A stretch of DNA of 42,186 nucleotides from Methanobacterium sp. (GCA_012838205.1 DUPR01000010.1:1-42186); one strand, 5' to 3'. Shown: positions 8,064 through 20,187, counted from the stretch's first letter. The notes: generated by a model not told the origin, from the sequence alone. Numbers and translations are program-made.

Positions 8064-8354
8064 ATGAGCGAAGAATTAATAGCAAAGGTTAGAGAAGCTC
8101 TTGGCCAAGTAGCTGATCCCCATATGGGTATTAGTATTGTGGAAATGGGACTTGTGGCAGATATTCAAGCAAGTGAAAAGGATAAAACTGCTAAAATTGT
8201 AATAAAACCAACAAATCCAGGTTGTATGAGTGCTGCTAATATGGCAATGCAAGCTCGAGTTGCTGCTGAAAAATTAGAAGAAATTGACAAAGCAGAGATC
8301 GAAATTGAAGGCCATATGATGGCTGATGCCATAAATGAAATGGTGAATAAATAA
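8064..8354 (+). CDS. MIP18/DUF59-family iron-sulfur cluster assembly protein
   Basis: A 96-residue protein with the family start DPHMGISIVEMGLV and the conserved region around NPGCMSA, where the Cys is the usual functional residue. Relatives (SufT, MIP18) help assemble or deliver Fe-S clusters. I chose ATG 8064 because GAGGT at 8053-8057 lies six bases upstream, while ATG 8058 touches it. The adenylate-kinase-like gene follows closely on the same strand. Confidence 0.88.
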   Translation: MSEELIAKVREALGQVADPHMGISIVEMGLVADIQASEKDKTAKIVIKPTNPGCMSAANMAMQARVAAEKLEEIDKAEIEIEGHMMADAINEMVNK

Positions 8355-8402
8355 TTACCCCCTTTATTGTGTTGGAAGGTCTCGCTACAAGTTGTGTTTA
8401 AA

Positions 8403-8960
8403 ATGAGGCCATGGGAGCGAGTTGCTGTAGTGGGAGTTCCTGGAGCAGGTAAAACCTCACTATGCACAGCTGCCTCTGAAAATTCCAAATATCAACACGT
8501 GAACTATGGACGGGTGATGTTGGAAATAGCTCAGAATAGAGGTTTAGCCACCACCCTCCCTGAAATGTTCAGTTTAGACCTTACAATTCAACACGGAATA
8601 TGGGAAAAAACTGCACTGCAGATTAAGGATAAAAAAAATATTCTTTTAGACCTTCATGGTTTAGACCATTTTAGGGAAGGTTATCTGATTTCACTACCCC
8701 TGAACATAATCAGGCCAGATATTATAATCATTATCGAATCTGCATATGAGGATATTATCCATAGAATACGTGCTGACCCAATGAAAAAAAGAATTATCCC
8801 AGGACAAAAAACACACAATGAACATGTTAAGATGTTAAGACTGGCCATGATCAGTGCTTCGGCATGTTTAGGCTGCAATCTGATAATATTAAATAACTAT
8901 GATTTTGAAACGTGCTTAACAGAACTGGAATCAATACTGGTAAATAAATCTGACTATTGA
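8403..8960 (+). CDS. Adenylate-kinase-like P-loop protein (archaeal AdkA relative)
   Basis: The 185-residue protein begins with a Walker A loop GVPGAGKT at residues 11-18. Further features match archaeal adenylate kinase: VNYGRVMLEIAQ, then an LDLHG segment, GYLISLPLNIIRPDIIIIIES and a His-containing helix near residue 140. Archaeal AdkA makes ADP from ATP and AMP. The usual adkA of methanogens lies in the ribosomal protein/secY cluster, so this may be a second, divergent copy with another substrate. The ATG at 8403 lacks a clear ribosome binding site, and a TTG at 8367 is possible. Position after the MIP18 gene suggests co-transcription. Confidence 0.65.
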   Translation: MRPWERVAVVGVPGAGKTSLCTAASENSKYQHVNYGRVMLEIAQNRGLATTLPEMFSLDLTIQHGIWEKTALQIKDKKNILLDLHGLDHFREGYLISLPLNIIRPDIIIIIESAYEDIIHRIRADPMKKRIIPGQKTHNEHVKMLRLAMISASACLGCNLIILNNYDFETCLTELESILVNKSDY

Positions 8961-9112
8961 AATGTAAATGATTGTAATCTATAACTGGTCTGCCGATATT
9001 GTCTAGTAAATGCCAAAATTCCAATAATATTTTCATTAAAAATCTATCAACATCACAAGGATTATATATGATGAAATCTAAATCTTGCATCTACCCCTGC
9101 AGTTTTTAAATT

Positions 9113-9122
9113 AATTATAAAA
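9113..9122 (+). promoter_or_regulatory. TATA box of the tRNA-Ile gene
   Basis: TTATAAAAT-like sequence (attataaaat) lies about 35-43 bases before the tRNA 5' end, the distance expected for an archaeal TATA box with a short 5' leader. Confidence 0.5.
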
Positions 9123-9155
9123 TTCTTGTTCTGAAAGCTGTACTACTATTAAATG

Positions 9156-9228
<73 letters not shown>

Positions 9229-9812
9229 TTACTACCTTCATTAAGACTTTTTTTAAAGAAATGTCATAATTTTTGACAATCAAAACCCAAAATAGAGATA
9301 GTTCCAAAGTTATTGTAAATTTACTGTTGACATCAAATTCTACCTAAAAATAATAAAAAACTCCAATTTAGAAAAAATATATATGCTGAGTTTGGGATAC
9401 TATATGATGGAGCAATGGTAAATTTGGTAATTAATTACCTCATTTTTTTACCTCTTTTACCATTTTCTTCCTTTTATTTTCGAAAATTAATGACATAATT
9501 CTTTATTTTTCCCATTCTAACCCATTTAGTGCCTTATTTTTGCATGATAAACCTTATTATGGTATTTTAATAATGTGAAATCATTCATGTATAAGTAAGC
9601 AATTTTTTACAAATTTCCATCCTAAATCTGTTAAAAATATAGACTATAAAAACAAATGATAACTTGAAAAATAATCACATACTACTTATGTATATTTTGA
9701 ATTTTATTGGACTGGGAAAGGTAATTTTAATCTATTTCTAAACTGGTTCATCAAAAACTTCCAAAAAAAAACTCAAATAGTAATAAAATTTTATTCACAT
9801 TTAATTAAAAAA
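9229..9812. other. 584-bp spacer between tRNA-Ile and the helicase 3' end
   Basis: A run of seven T at 9248-9254 probably ends the tRNA transcript. A strongly symmetric element at 9414-9464 is listed separately; a TATA-like AAAATATATAT at 9374-9384 precedes it. No coding frame is supported. Confidence 0.55.
9414..9464. repeat. Nested inverted repeat, possible hairpin RNA or bidirectional terminator
   Basis: Outer arms AATGGTAAA (9414-9422) and TTTACCATT (9456-9464) are perfect complements. Inside lies the 14-bp perfect palindrome GGTAATTAATTACC (9426-9439). A pyrimidine-rich stretch follows on the plus strand. A TATA-like sequence about 30 bases upstream would allow a short plus-strand transcript. 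Confidence 0.6.
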
Positions 9813-12305
9813 TCAGTTTTCAATATCCCTTATCAACTGATTAGTTTGCCTGACTACTTTTTTATTTCGGTAAGCATTGGCTATCCTGCGCACTGCTTCA
9901 AGCATCCTGATGAGGGAATCCAACCAACTGAAAACATCTCCAGCATAAGCATGGATTTCATAGTCCCGCATTAGTTTTCGACTGATTTCAACTGGATCCC
10001 TCCGGTTGAGTCTCTTTTTAACAATTTTACGGGAAAGTTCCCTTTGGAAGCAACCACAAAATGGTCTTTCCTTACATTTACAGGTATAAAAATCCATTTG
10101 AAGTTTCATAACACGCTCTCTCAGATGGGGTTCTAGTTTGGAAATTGCACTGCTAGAGCTGAGAATATCAAGAGTGCTGTCTGCAAACAAACGGGTTGAC
10201 ATATTTATTTTTAGTATTCTGCCAATTTGGGTGGTGATTCTGTTGGAAAGATAGGCATTTTCAAAGGGTTCCAACTCTAGGGCAATATCCAAGGGATCCA
10301 TCTTCATCATATTTTCCCGGATGAAATCACCCTCCTCATAGGATAAAAAAGACACAGAAACTGCTCTACCATAATCTGTGGCTGATATTATGCCCTCTTG
10401 TTCATTCACCAGATGATAATCTAAGAGGATGTTGAATGCTTCTTCAAGTTCCAGTGGGAATTCTTCGTTTTCATAATCTTCAGTTAGTTTTGAGAATGTG
10501 TCCGCACGTCCAGCACATATATCAGCTAGGAACTGTTCCAGTTGACTGTCCTCAGAATAAGTAACCTTCACTGGTTCCGTTTCACTGGCCAACAACTCCA
10601 TAGCTTGTGATTCTTCTGTTTCATCCCCATAGCTTCTCCCAACTTCAGGCAAAAGATATACTTTTCCCTGATCATGGTAAGCCGGTCTGCCAGCACGACC
10701 TAACATTTGAGAAAATTCATTTGCTGTTAATCGTTTATTCCCCATAACCAGACTTTCAAATAAAACTTGCGAAGCTGGAAAATCCACACCAGCAGCCAAT
10801 GCAGCAGTAGTTACCACTGCTGCCAACTTTTGATTGGCAAAATCTTTTTCAATCCTGTTTTTCTTAACATAAGATAAACCAGCATGATATGCTGCTGCTT
10901 TAACGCCCCTTCTAACCAGATAATCTGCAATACTATGTGTTTTACGGCGTGAATTAGTGAAAATGATACTTTGACCATGATATCCCTTTTTTGATCTGTT
11001 CTGGTATTCAACACGGGATAACTGGCTTAAAAGGTGATTTTTTTCCTCTTCTGTGGTGACAAATATTAGGTGTCTTTCTAATGGCACCGGGCGTTGGGGA
11101 TATTCTACCAGTTTGAGACCAAATTCCGTGGCAATTTCACGGGGATTTCCAACAGTAGCAGATAAACCTATTAACTGTACCGATGGGAAAAGTGTCTTCA
11201 AACGATGAATAAGTCCACGAAGTCGAGGTCCTCTTTCATCATCCCCTAACATGTGGATTTCATCTACCACAACTGTCTTTAGGTTGTTTAAATGGGATGA
11301 TTTACCTGCTCGGAGGAGGAAATCCAGACCTTCATAGGTTCCCACTATTATGTCCGCATCATTAATATCTTCTTCAGGAATAACAATCTCTTCTTTAGCA
11401 TTGATCCGGCTCATTCCTACTCTTATTGAAACATTTAATCCCATTTTTTCATATCTTCTCTTGAAATCCCCATATTTTTGGTTGGCTAATGCAACTAGGG
11501 GGGTTAAAAAAAGGAGTTTTCCACCGGTTAGGGCCTCTGGTATTCCAGCCATCTCTCCAATGAGTGTTTTTCCACTTGCAGTTGCTGAAACCACCAGTAG
11601 GTTCTCGCCTTCCAAAAGTCCAGCTTGAATTGCCAGGACTTGTACTGGCAACAGATGGGTGCCCTGTTTTTTAAAAGAGTCTATAAGTTTTTTAGGAATT
11701 TTAAGATGGTCTATTCTAACTTTTGGAAGATTAAGAGCACTTTTGGTGCTGATTTTATCATACATGGTGAGTTCTGTATTTTTCAAAGGATCAAAACGGG
11801 GGTTAAAAACACTTAGAACCCGTTCCAAGTTACCTGTTTCATCCAACATCTGTTTAAATCTGGGAAACGTGCTCAAATCATACGATCTTGATTTTAATTC
11901 TCGTTTTATCTCGTTTTCAGCACATATACGGCAGAGGTAATCTTCGTGGAAAATATATGATTTTTCCTTATTTATTAGGGTGATGAAACCTTCAAATGTG
12001 CAGTGCTTGCAGATAAGCGTGTGTTTAAAATTAATATTTAATGAATTAAGTAATTCTTCAGTGTCTGGATCTGAACCTATCAAAAAAATGTTTTGTTTTC
12101 TGAGAATTTTCACTGCTTCACTGGGTGGGAATATAATTTCTTTATCCTTCTTAACAATGAACTTGTGAATCTTTAAATTACCATCAACACGACGAAGCTT
12201 AATATAACCATAGAAAAGAGGACTTCTCCTACTGTTAATAGCTCCTTTAGAACTTCCAATGGGAAATAACTCCACTATCTTTTTTTTTCGTCTTAAGATT
12301 ATCAT
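9813..12305 (-). CDS. Ski2-like superfamily 2 helicase with zinc-finger N-terminus (probably ASH-Ski2)
   Basis: The 830-residue protein has an N-terminal extension with a four-Cys zinc finger (Cys99, 102, 125, 128), then a helicase core: Walker A ATASGKT at 241-247, DEIH at 348-351, SATVG, and motif VI QMLGRAGRP. The C-terminal third carries another Cys group, CKCKERPFCGC at 742-752. This layout matches the archaeal-specific Ski2-like helicase reported to work with aRNase J and the exosome in RNA decay; Hel308-type DNA helicases lack the N-terminal finger. The gene is downstream of a 2H phosphoesterase gene, 78 bp away. Confidence 0.82.
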   Translation of the reverse strand: MIILRRKKKIVELFPIGSSKGAINSRRSPLFYGYIKLRRVDGNLKIHKFIVKKDKEIIFPPSEAVKILRKQNIFLIGSDPDTEELLNSLNINFKHTLICKHCTFEGFITLINKEKSYIFHEDYLCRICAENEIKRELKSRSYDLSTFPRFKQMLDETGNLERVLSVFNPRFDPLKNTELTMYDKISTKSALNLPKVRIDHLKIPKKLIDSFKKQGTHLLPVQVLAIQAGLLEGENLLVVSATASGKTLIGEMAGIPEALTGGKLLFLTPLVALANQKYGDFKRRYEKMGLNVSIRVGMSRINAKEEIVIPEEDINDADIIVGTYEGLDFLLRAGKSSHLNNLKTVVVDEIHMLGDDERGPRLRGLIHRLKTLFPSVQLIGLSATVGNPREIATEFGLKLVEYPQRPVPLERHLIFVTTEEEKNHLLSQLSRVEYQNRSKKGYHGQSIIFTNSRRKTHSIADYLVRRGVKAAAYHAGLSYVKKNRIEKDFANQKLAAVVTTAALAAGVDFPASQVLFESLVMGNKRLTANEFSQMLGRAGRPAYHDQGKVYLLPEVGRSYGDETEESQAMELLASETEPVKVTYSEDSQLEQFLADICAGRADTFSKLTEDYENEEFPLELEEAFNILLDYHLVNEQEGIISATDYGRAVSVSFLSYEEGDFIRENMMKMDPLDIALELEPFENAYLSNRITTQIGRILKINMSTRLFADSTLDILSSSSAISKLEPHLRERVMKLQMDFYTCKCKERPFCGCFQRELSRKIVKKRLNRRDPVEISRKLMRDYEIHAYAGDVFSWLDSLIRMLEAVRRIANAYRNKKVVRQTNQLIRDIEN

Positions 12306-12383
12306 TTTTGCCTTGTTTTATTAATATTCCTAATTGTATTTCCCATAATTAGTTTTAAAAATTGAATATAAAAAAAATGTTGA

Positions 12384-12908
12384 TTAAGATAGTTTTATTT
12401 TTTCAAGGGTTTCTACTCGTTCGTCATGATACTCAACCACATCTAACTCCTCTATGCTCCCCTTAATTTCTAGATTCAAATAGTTTATCTGGTCTACCCA
12501 TTCTTTACAAGTCCATTTTTCCACAGAATTGGCAATTTCAATATGAGGGATGAATGGTGAATCCATGCGCAATTCATGGGACAATTTTCCAGAATACAAG
12601 CTGTCATGTAGTTTGATGATCTGACTGTACCCTTCATCTGGCACTAGATAAACATGCCAATATGGTGTAAAAGCGTTTTTATCCATTACTGCACATCGTA
12701 TGACAAAATTTATTGAGTGATGATCAGCAGAACGGCTTTTGATCTCTTCTATGAAAGTTTCTGGTCTCTGGTTGAATACTGGGAATACCAGAGCAAAATG
12801 TGGTTCCATCACTCTGCGATTGAGTTCATCATTTTCTTCTCGGAAGTCATTAATCCACTTATAATCTTTTTTACTTATACGTGGATATGCAAGGGCTAAA
12901 AGTGACAT
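12384..12908 (-). CDS. 2H phosphoesterase (2'-5' RNA ligase family) protein
   Basis: The 174-residue protein has the two His motifs of the 2H superfamily, HFAL at residues 37-40 and HIEI at 122-125, about 85 residues apart. Members hydrolyse or form 2'-5' or cyclic phosphodiester bonds in RNA or nucleotides; the substrate here is unknown. It lies 26 bp downstream of the acyl-CoA ligase and 78 bp upstream of the Ski2-like helicase, all on the minus strand. The functional link to RNA makes the helicase the more natural partner. Confidence 0.75.
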   Translation of the reverse strand: MSLLALAYPRISKKDYKWINDFREENDELNRRVMEPHFALVFPVFNQRPETFIEEIKSRSADHHSINFVIRCAVMDKNAFTPYWHVYLVPDEGYSQIIKLHDSLYSGKLSHELRMDSPFIPHIEIANSVEKWTCKEWVDQINYLNLEIKGSIEELDVVEYHDERVETLEKIKLS

Positions 12909-12934
12909 GTGAATCCTGATAAATTAAGTTTGAA

Positions 12935-14593
12935 TTATAAACCTTCATTTTCTTCTAATTTCTTTTTTAGTAGTTCTTCAGCTTGTTCTCTCAAGATAAA
13001 TTTTTGTATCTTTCCACTGGCAGTGAGTGGGAATTCATCTACAAAGAAAACATGTTTTGGTACCTTAAAACGGGCAATTTTAGTGACTGCATAGTCCCGA
13101 ACATCTTCTTCTGTGAGTTCAGCACCTTCTTCCAGTATGATGAAAGCACCGACAATTTCACCATATTTTTCATCAGGAATTCCCACAACTTGAACATCCA
13201 GAACTCCAGGCATGGTATATAAAAATTCCTCGATTTCACGGGGGTAGATGTTTTCCCCACCACGGATGATCATGTCTTTGATCCTTCCAACAATGGAATA
13301 ATATCCATCTTCATCAAGAGTTGCCAGATCCCCACTGTGAAGCCAACCATCCTCATCAATCACTTCCCGTGTTTTTTCCGGCATTTTATAATACCCTTTC
13401 ATAACATTGTATCCTTTACAACATATTTCCCCAGTCTGGTTAGGTCCAAGTGTTTCTCCGGTTTCAGGATCCACTATTTTAACTTCACAGTCTGGTAAGG
13501 GTTTTCCCACTGTTTCCACTCTTTTTATTAGAGGGTCATCAACACTGGTCTGGGTGAATCCTGGTGATCCTTCTGTTAAGCCATATACACTGGTTATTTC
13601 AGTCATGTTCATGTCATTTACCACTTTTTTCATAGCTTCAATTGGAGGTGTGGAACCAGCCATGATACCAGTACGCAGACTGGAAAGATCAAACATTTCA
13701 AACATTGGATGGCTGTACTCAGCAATGAACATGGTTGGAACCCCATATAGGGCTGTGCAGCGTTCTTTTTGAACGGCTGCTAGTACCATCAGAGGATCAA
13801 AAAGTTCCACCATAACCATGGTAGCCCCATGACTGAAAGCAGCCATAACTGCGAGTACAATACCGAAACAATGGAATAATGGCACACAAATACATAATCT
13901 GTCTTTTTCTGTGAATTTTTGCCTTTCACCAATGTAGTATCCATTGTTAAGGATATTACGATGGGTTAACATGACTCCTTTGGGAAATCCAGTGGTTCCT
14001 GAGGTGTACTGCATGTTTACCACATCTTCACTGTTTATGGATGATTTGATGCTTTGGAATTTCTCTTCATTACCATGTTTTCCTAAAAGTAGTAGTTCGT
14101 TGGTGTTGAACATTCCACGGTGCTTCTCCGGACCTACATAGATTACGCTATCCAGGAAAGGGAATTCTTTACTATCCAATTTACCTCTTTCTTGGGTTTT
14201 CAATTCTGGAACTAATTCATAAAGAGTTTGAATGTAATCAACATCCCTAAAACCATCGATTATGGCCAGTGCTTTCATATCAGACTGTTTTAGAACATAA
14301 TCAAGTTCATGGCTTTTGTAGGCTGTGTTAACAGTGACGAGTACCACTCCTATCTTAGATGTTGCGAACATGAAGGTAAGCCAATCTGGAACATTTTTAG
14401 CCCAGATGCCCACATGATCTCCTTTTTTTATTCCGATCTCCAGAAGTCCCTTTGCTAAAAGATTAACTCTTTCATCGAATTCTTTATATGTAAATCGCAG
14501 ATCTCGGTCAGGGAAAACCATGAACTCCTGATCCGGATCCTTTTCTACCATTTTTTCCAGGAAATCGCCAATTGTAAGCTCAGTGAAAACCAT
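12935..14593 (-). CDS. AMP-forming acyl-CoA ligase
   Basis: The 552-residue protein has the adenylate-forming motif [12 protein letters not shown] at 196-207, VYGLTEGSP, the hinge region [19 protein letters not shown], and the catalytic C-terminal Lys in TASGKIQK (Lys528). The family activates a carboxylic acid as acyl-AMP and transfers it to CoA. Overall it is closest in look to medium- or long-chain fatty acid ligases, but chain length cannot be read safely. GGAG eight bases before the ATG supports the start. Together with the upstream thioesterase and XRE-cupin regulator it forms an acyl-CoA handling cluster. Confidence 0.9.
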   Translation of the reverse strand: MVFTELTIGDFLEKMVEKDPDQEFMVFPDRDLRFTYKEFDERVNLLAKGLLEIGIKKGDHVGIWAKNVPDWLTFMFATSKIGVVLVTVNTAYKSHELDYVLKQSDMKALAIIDGFRDVDYIQTLYELVPELKTQERGKLDSKEFPFLDSVIYVGPEKHRGMFNTNELLLLGKHGNEEKFQSIKSSINSEDVVNMQYTSGTTGFPKGVMLTHRNILNNGYYIGERQKFTEKDRLCICVPLFHCFGIVLAVMAAFSHGATMVMVELFDPLMVLAAVQKERCTALYGVPTMFIAEYSHPMFEMFDLSSLRTGIMAGSTPPIEAMKKVVNDMNMTEITSVYGLTEGSPGFTQTSVDDPLIKRVETVGKPLPDCEVKIVDPETGETLGPNQTGEICCKGYNVMKGYYKMPEKTREVIDEDGWLHSGDLATLDEDGYYSIVGRIKDMIIRGGENIYPREIEEFLYTMPGVLDVQVVGIPDEKYGEIVGAFIILEEGAELTEEDVRDYAVTKIARFKVPKHVFFVDEFPLTASGKIQKFILREQAEELLKKKLEENEGL

Positions 14594-14693
14594 TTTAAAA
14601 ACTCCAATTTCTAGTTTATATAAAATACAATTTTTAACCTAAAACAATAGTCTAATAATCAGATTATAATGCAACTAATTCATTTAATGATTT

Positions 14694-15104
14694 TTATCTT
14701 ACAGAATCATATTCTAAATGTTCTTCTAACCTTTTTCTTATGTCACTGGGTATTGGGATTGATTTTTGTTGGATGAAATCATAATGAACCAGAACAGCTG
14801 TTCCTTTTGCCTTAATATGGCCTGATTGCCATGCTTCATGGTAGGTGGTGAATGATGTGTTACCTATTTTCTGGACTTGGGTTTTGATGTCCACATCACC
14901 ATTGTAGTACATCTGTCCTAGAAATTCAAAATCAGTCTTCACCATTATCAGTTTCCATTTTTCATAGCTAAGATCTAAATCTGGTGTGAAATATTTGTAA
15001 AGCCGGTTTCGGGCCAGTTCAAACCATTCGGCAAGGACTATATTGTTTATGTGCCTTAATCCATCTGTATCTCCAAAACGGGGCGTCACTGTAATTTTGT
15101 ACAT
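14694..15104 (-). CDS. Acyl-CoA thioesterase, 4HBT hotdog family
   Basis: The 136-residue protein begins with a YbgC/FadM-type hotdog fold: FGDTDGLRHINN, with the catalytic Asp, followed by LAEWFELARNRL. It would hydrolyse an acyl-CoA to acid and CoA. A GTG at 15131 would give a longer form, but GGAG eight bases before ATG 15104 marks the downstream start. The regulator gene ends 29 bp upstream, and the acyl-CoA ligase follows after 100 bp. Confidence 0.85.
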   Translation of the reverse strand: MYKITVTPRFGDTDGLRHINNIVLAEWFELARNRLYKYFTPDLDLSYEKWKLIMVKTDFEFLGQMYYNGDVDIKTQVQKIGNTSFTTYHEAWQSGHIKAKGTAVLVHYDFIQQKSIPIPSDIRKRLEEHLEYDSVR

Positions 15105-15133
15105 GCGTAATTCTCCAAGGTCAACTTCCACAG

Positions 15134-15715
15134 CTAAAATGGAGTGTAAACCACTGCTAACATTTTGGAGTTTTTCTCTTTAGCATGAACATGATGGGGT
15201 ACTGCAGAGTCGTAGTAGATACTATCTGATGCTTCTAGTTCATATTTTTCTTGACCGTATAGTACTTCTATTTTTCCCTGTAGAACGTAGAGAAATTCTT
15301 CACCTTCATGGGATGATAGCTGGTAATCCTGGTCATCATGGGGATGGACATCAATAATGAATGGCTCCATATGCCGGTCTCCCTTACCATAAGCCAGTGA
15401 ATAAAATTCCATCGCACTCTTATTACTATGGTCGCCTAACCCTTGCCCTGAAAACCGGATAATATTATCAGATTTTCCGGATTTAACCATAAACGGTCCG
15501 CTATGCGGGGAGTCATCCAGAAAAGTGCCAAGACGAACACCCATAGCCCTGGCAATCTTTAAAAGAGGAGTTAATGAGGGTATCAGTGCTCCGCTTTCCA
15601 ATTCTTCAATGAGTTCTACACTGCTTTGACTGGATTCTGCTAATTCTTCCTTTGACATTCCACGGTCTTCTCTTATTTGACGTATTTTTACGCCTATTTT
15701 GTTCTCCTCGGACAT
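15134..15715 (-). CDS. XRE-family regulator with C-terminal cupin domain
   Basis: Residues about 8-62 form an XRE helix-turn-helix ([19 protein letters not shown]). Residues about 115-190 form a cupin with [28 protein letters not shown] and a second His near HHVH. Such proteins usually bind DNA next to their own operon and sense a small molecule through the cupin. It is the first gene of the cluster with thioesterase and acyl-CoA ligase, so an acid or acyl-CoA is the likely ligand. GGTGA before ATG 15715 supports the start. Confidence 0.9.
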   Translation of the reverse strand: MSEENKIGVKIRQIREDRGMSKEELAESSQSSVELIEELESGALIPSLTPLLKIARAMGVRLGTFLDDSPHSGPFMVKSGKSDNIIRFSGQGLGDHSNKSAMEFYSLAYGKGDRHMEPFIIDVHPHDDQDYQLSSHEGEEFLYVLQGKIEVLYGQEKYELEASDSIYYDSAVPHHVHAKEKNSKMLAVVYTPF

Positions 15716-15848
15716 CTAATCACCTAATTCTAATCATAAATTAAATATTAAAATACTGAACTTGTTTACCAATTATTCATATTACTATAAGATTTTTAAA
15801 AGATGACTGTGCTGCAAAACTTCTATGTGAAACCTTGTGAATGTGGGA

Positions 15849-16130
15849 TTAGTTAGTGTTGTTTGTTCTGGTTCTATTGACTGTCTTGTTAGTTTTGTTA
15901 GTGGTGTTGGTGGTGTTAACAATTATATGTCTGTAGATCTGTACTGGTGTGAAATTAGAATTATCAATCTCACTGATCTTCTGTTCACCATTGAAATTTA
16001 AATCAGAGGGAATAAACCCCACACCTATATCTGTGCCGATGTTCAAAGCGTTAGCTCCTGAAGCAGCTCCAAATGCCAGCATTGCAATCATCAATACAAT
16101 GAAGAGTGTACCAGATTTTTTGGGAGTCAT
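15849..16130 (-). CDS. Small exported protein with sequon-dense Asn/Thr tail
   Basis: This 93-residue protein has a signal peptide (hydrophobic residues about 7-23, possible cleavage after AxA near 28) and a C-terminal tail of repeated NTT, NKT and NRT triplets. Seven N-X-T sequons are present, six of them in the last ~22 residues. No family is recognised. AAGGTAAG five bases before the ATG supports the start. Probably a secreted or surface protein that is heavily N-glycosylated. Confidence 0.7.
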   Translation of the reverse strand: MTPKKSGTLFIVLMIAMLAFGAASGANALNIGTDIGVGFIPSDLNFNGEQKISEIDNSNFTPVQIYRHIIVNTTNTTNKTNKTVNRTRTNNTN

Positions 16131-16441
16131 TATACTTACCTTAAAACTTTCATAACCAACTAAATCTTAAGATTGGATTTTTTTTACATGTGAAGTATGA
16201 TAATATTATTAGTTATCATTCAATTTTATATTGATAATTTAATTATTTTTGGTGAATCTTTATTTATTGGTGATAGTGAGAATTATCTAATTAGATTATG
16301 TCTCAAAACAGCTTTAAATATTAATGACCATACTGATAAAAAAAAACAGTCATTCATTTTTTTAGTACTGAATTTCGAATCTAATTAGTGTACTAATTTT
16401 TTTAAACCATGTGCTGATTAATATGGAAAAAAATAAAGATA
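16131..16441. other. 311-bp spacer with palindromes
   Basis: Holds the upstream region of the exported protein gene (minus strand) and the 3' flank of glmS-side spacing. A perfect 12-bp palindrome AATCTTAAGATT lies at 16163-16174, and ATGATAA (16197-16203) faces TTATCAT (16213-16219). These may be regulatory sites. A plus-strand frame at 16197-16388 has no supporting feature. Confidence 0.45.
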
Positions 16442-18224
<1,783 letters not shown>

Positions 18225-18301
18225 AATCTCACCTAAAAAAATGTTTTCCTAACTAAATAAATGACAACTAATCTATTATAATCATAAGATATAATATTGT
18301 C

Positions 18302-18328
18302 TAATGTAGTTTTATCTTAATGTAGTTT
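18302..18328 (+). promoter_or_regulatory. Direct repeat upstream of the purC TATA box, candidate operator
   Basis: TAATGTAGTTT occurs at 18302-18312 and again at 18318-18328, a 16-bp offset, just ahead of the TATA box at 18334. Such a placement would suit an activator or repressor of the pur genes. This is inferred from position only. Confidence 0.4.
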
Positions 18329-18333
18329 AATAT

Positions 18334-18343
18334 CTATATAAAG
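18334..18343 (+). promoter_or_regulatory. TATA box of purC
   Basis: CTATATAAAG is a good archaeal TATA box. Transcription would start near 18363-18368, giving a very short leader that carries the ribosome binding site AAGGAG before ATG 18377. Confidence 0.6.
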
Positions 18344-18376
18344 ATTTGACATCAACTAAAGAAAAAGGAGTTTAAC

Positions 18377-19123
18377 ATGAATCTTGAAAAGGGTAACCTC
18401 CTATACCGGGGTAAAGCTAAAGATATCTACCAAACAGACCAACAAGAACAAGTTATAGTTAAATTCAGAGATGATATAACTGCAGGTGATGGGGAAAAAA
18501 AGGAAGTTATGGGATTGAAAGGTTATTATAACTCCTTAATCTCAGCAAAACTGTTCACAATTCTAGAAAATGCTGGGATAAAAACACAATTCATTGATTT
18601 ACCAGAACCTGGATTTATGCTTTCCCATAAATTAGAAATGATACCTTTAGAAGTGATCACCCGAAATATTGCCGCAGGAAGCCTCCTGAAGAGATTTCCA
18701 TTCCAAGAAGGACAAAATTTTAATCCACCAATCATACAGATGGACTTTAAAAACGATGAATATCATGACCCCATGCTCAATGATGATATAATATTGGCAT
18801 TAGGCCTTGCAACTAGTGATGAGTTGGAAATAATTCGCAAAATCACAATAAAAATCAATGATGTTCTTAAAAATTTCCTGGAAACTAGGGGTCTTCTCTT
18901 TCCTGATTTTAAAATTGAATTCGGCCGAGACTGTGATGATAATATTGTTCTTGGTGATGAGATCAGCCCTGACACTTGCCGTTTTTGGGATAGAGAAACT
19001 AAAGATATTTTGGATAAAGACTTATTCCGCAAAGGCGAATCTGGAGTTATTGAAGCCTACCAAAAGGTGGCTAACATGATATTAGATGAGGAAGATAAAA
19101 AGAAATGGAGTTTAAATTTCTAA
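18377..19123 (+). CDS. purC: Phosphoribosylaminoimidazole-succinocarboxamide synthase
   Basis: The 248-residue SAICAR synthetase joins CAIR and aspartate with ATP in purine synthesis. It shows the N-terminal [11 protein letters not shown], the motif [15 protein letters not shown], and the C-terminal [14 protein letters not shown]. The length is normal. AAGGAG precedes the start. purS and purQ follow on the same strand, so this is a pur operon lacking purL, which must lie elsewhere. Confidence 0.97.
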   Translation: MNLEKGNLLYRGKAKDIYQTDQQEQVIVKFRDDITAGDGEKKEVMGLKGYYNSLISAKLFTILENAGIKTQFIDLPEPGFMLSHKLEMIPLEVITRNIAAGSLLKRFPFQEGQNFNPPIIQMDFKNDEYHDPMLNDDIILALGLATSDELEIIRKITIKINDVLKNFLETRGLLFPDFKIEFGRDCDDNIVLGDEISPDTCRFWDRETKDILDKDLFRKGESGVIEAYQKVANMILDEEDKKKWSLNF

Positions 19124-19203
19124 AATTAAATATAGAATGCTTAGCATAATCTTCACGATTTATTTATAAATAAAATATTTAAAATGTAATCATTGGTGAT
19201 GGA

Positions 19204-19458
19204 ATGAAATACCATGCAAAAGTAAACATAAGCCTGAAAAAAGGAATGCTAAACCCTGAAGCTTCCACTATTCAAAGAGCACTGGCTCTTCTGGATTATC
19301 ATGTGGAGGAAACATCTACAACCGAAACAATCGAGTTCTTGTTGGATGCAGAAGATCCAGAGGTGGCTCACCAACAAGTAGGGGAGATGTGCGAAAGACT
19401 GCTCTGCAACCCAATAATCCACGACTATCAAATCCAAATCAACCCTGCAGGTGACTAA
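19204..19458 (+). CDS. purS: Phosphoribosylformylglycinamidine synthase subunit PurS
   Basis: The 84-residue protein has the PurS pattern: a conserved start [15 protein letters not shown], the [11 protein letters not shown] region and the C-terminal [16 protein letters not shown]. PurS bridges PurQ and small PurL in the FGAM synthase complex and guides ammonia. It is one base from purQ, showing translational coupling. Confidence 0.96.
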   Translation: MKYHAKVNISLKKGMLNPEASTIQRALALLDYHVEETSTTETIEFLLDAEDPEVAHQQVGEMCERLLCNPIIHDYQIQINPAGD

Positions 19459-19459
19459 T

Positions 19460-20110
<651 letters not shown>

Positions 20111-20187
20111 CACCGCCCAATAGCAAGAAGTAAAAATTACTTAGAATCAGGAAATAAATTCTCATAATGTAATAAGATGGTGGATTA

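Noticed and set aside
11350..11628. Plus-strand frame opposite the helicase gene
   Set aside because: It is a shadow of the strongly supported minus-strand helicase and has no motif of its own.
16197..16388. 63-codon plus-strand frame in the spacer before glmS
   Set aside because: AT-rich, no ribosome binding site, no recognisable features; overlaps the promoter region of the minus-strand gene.
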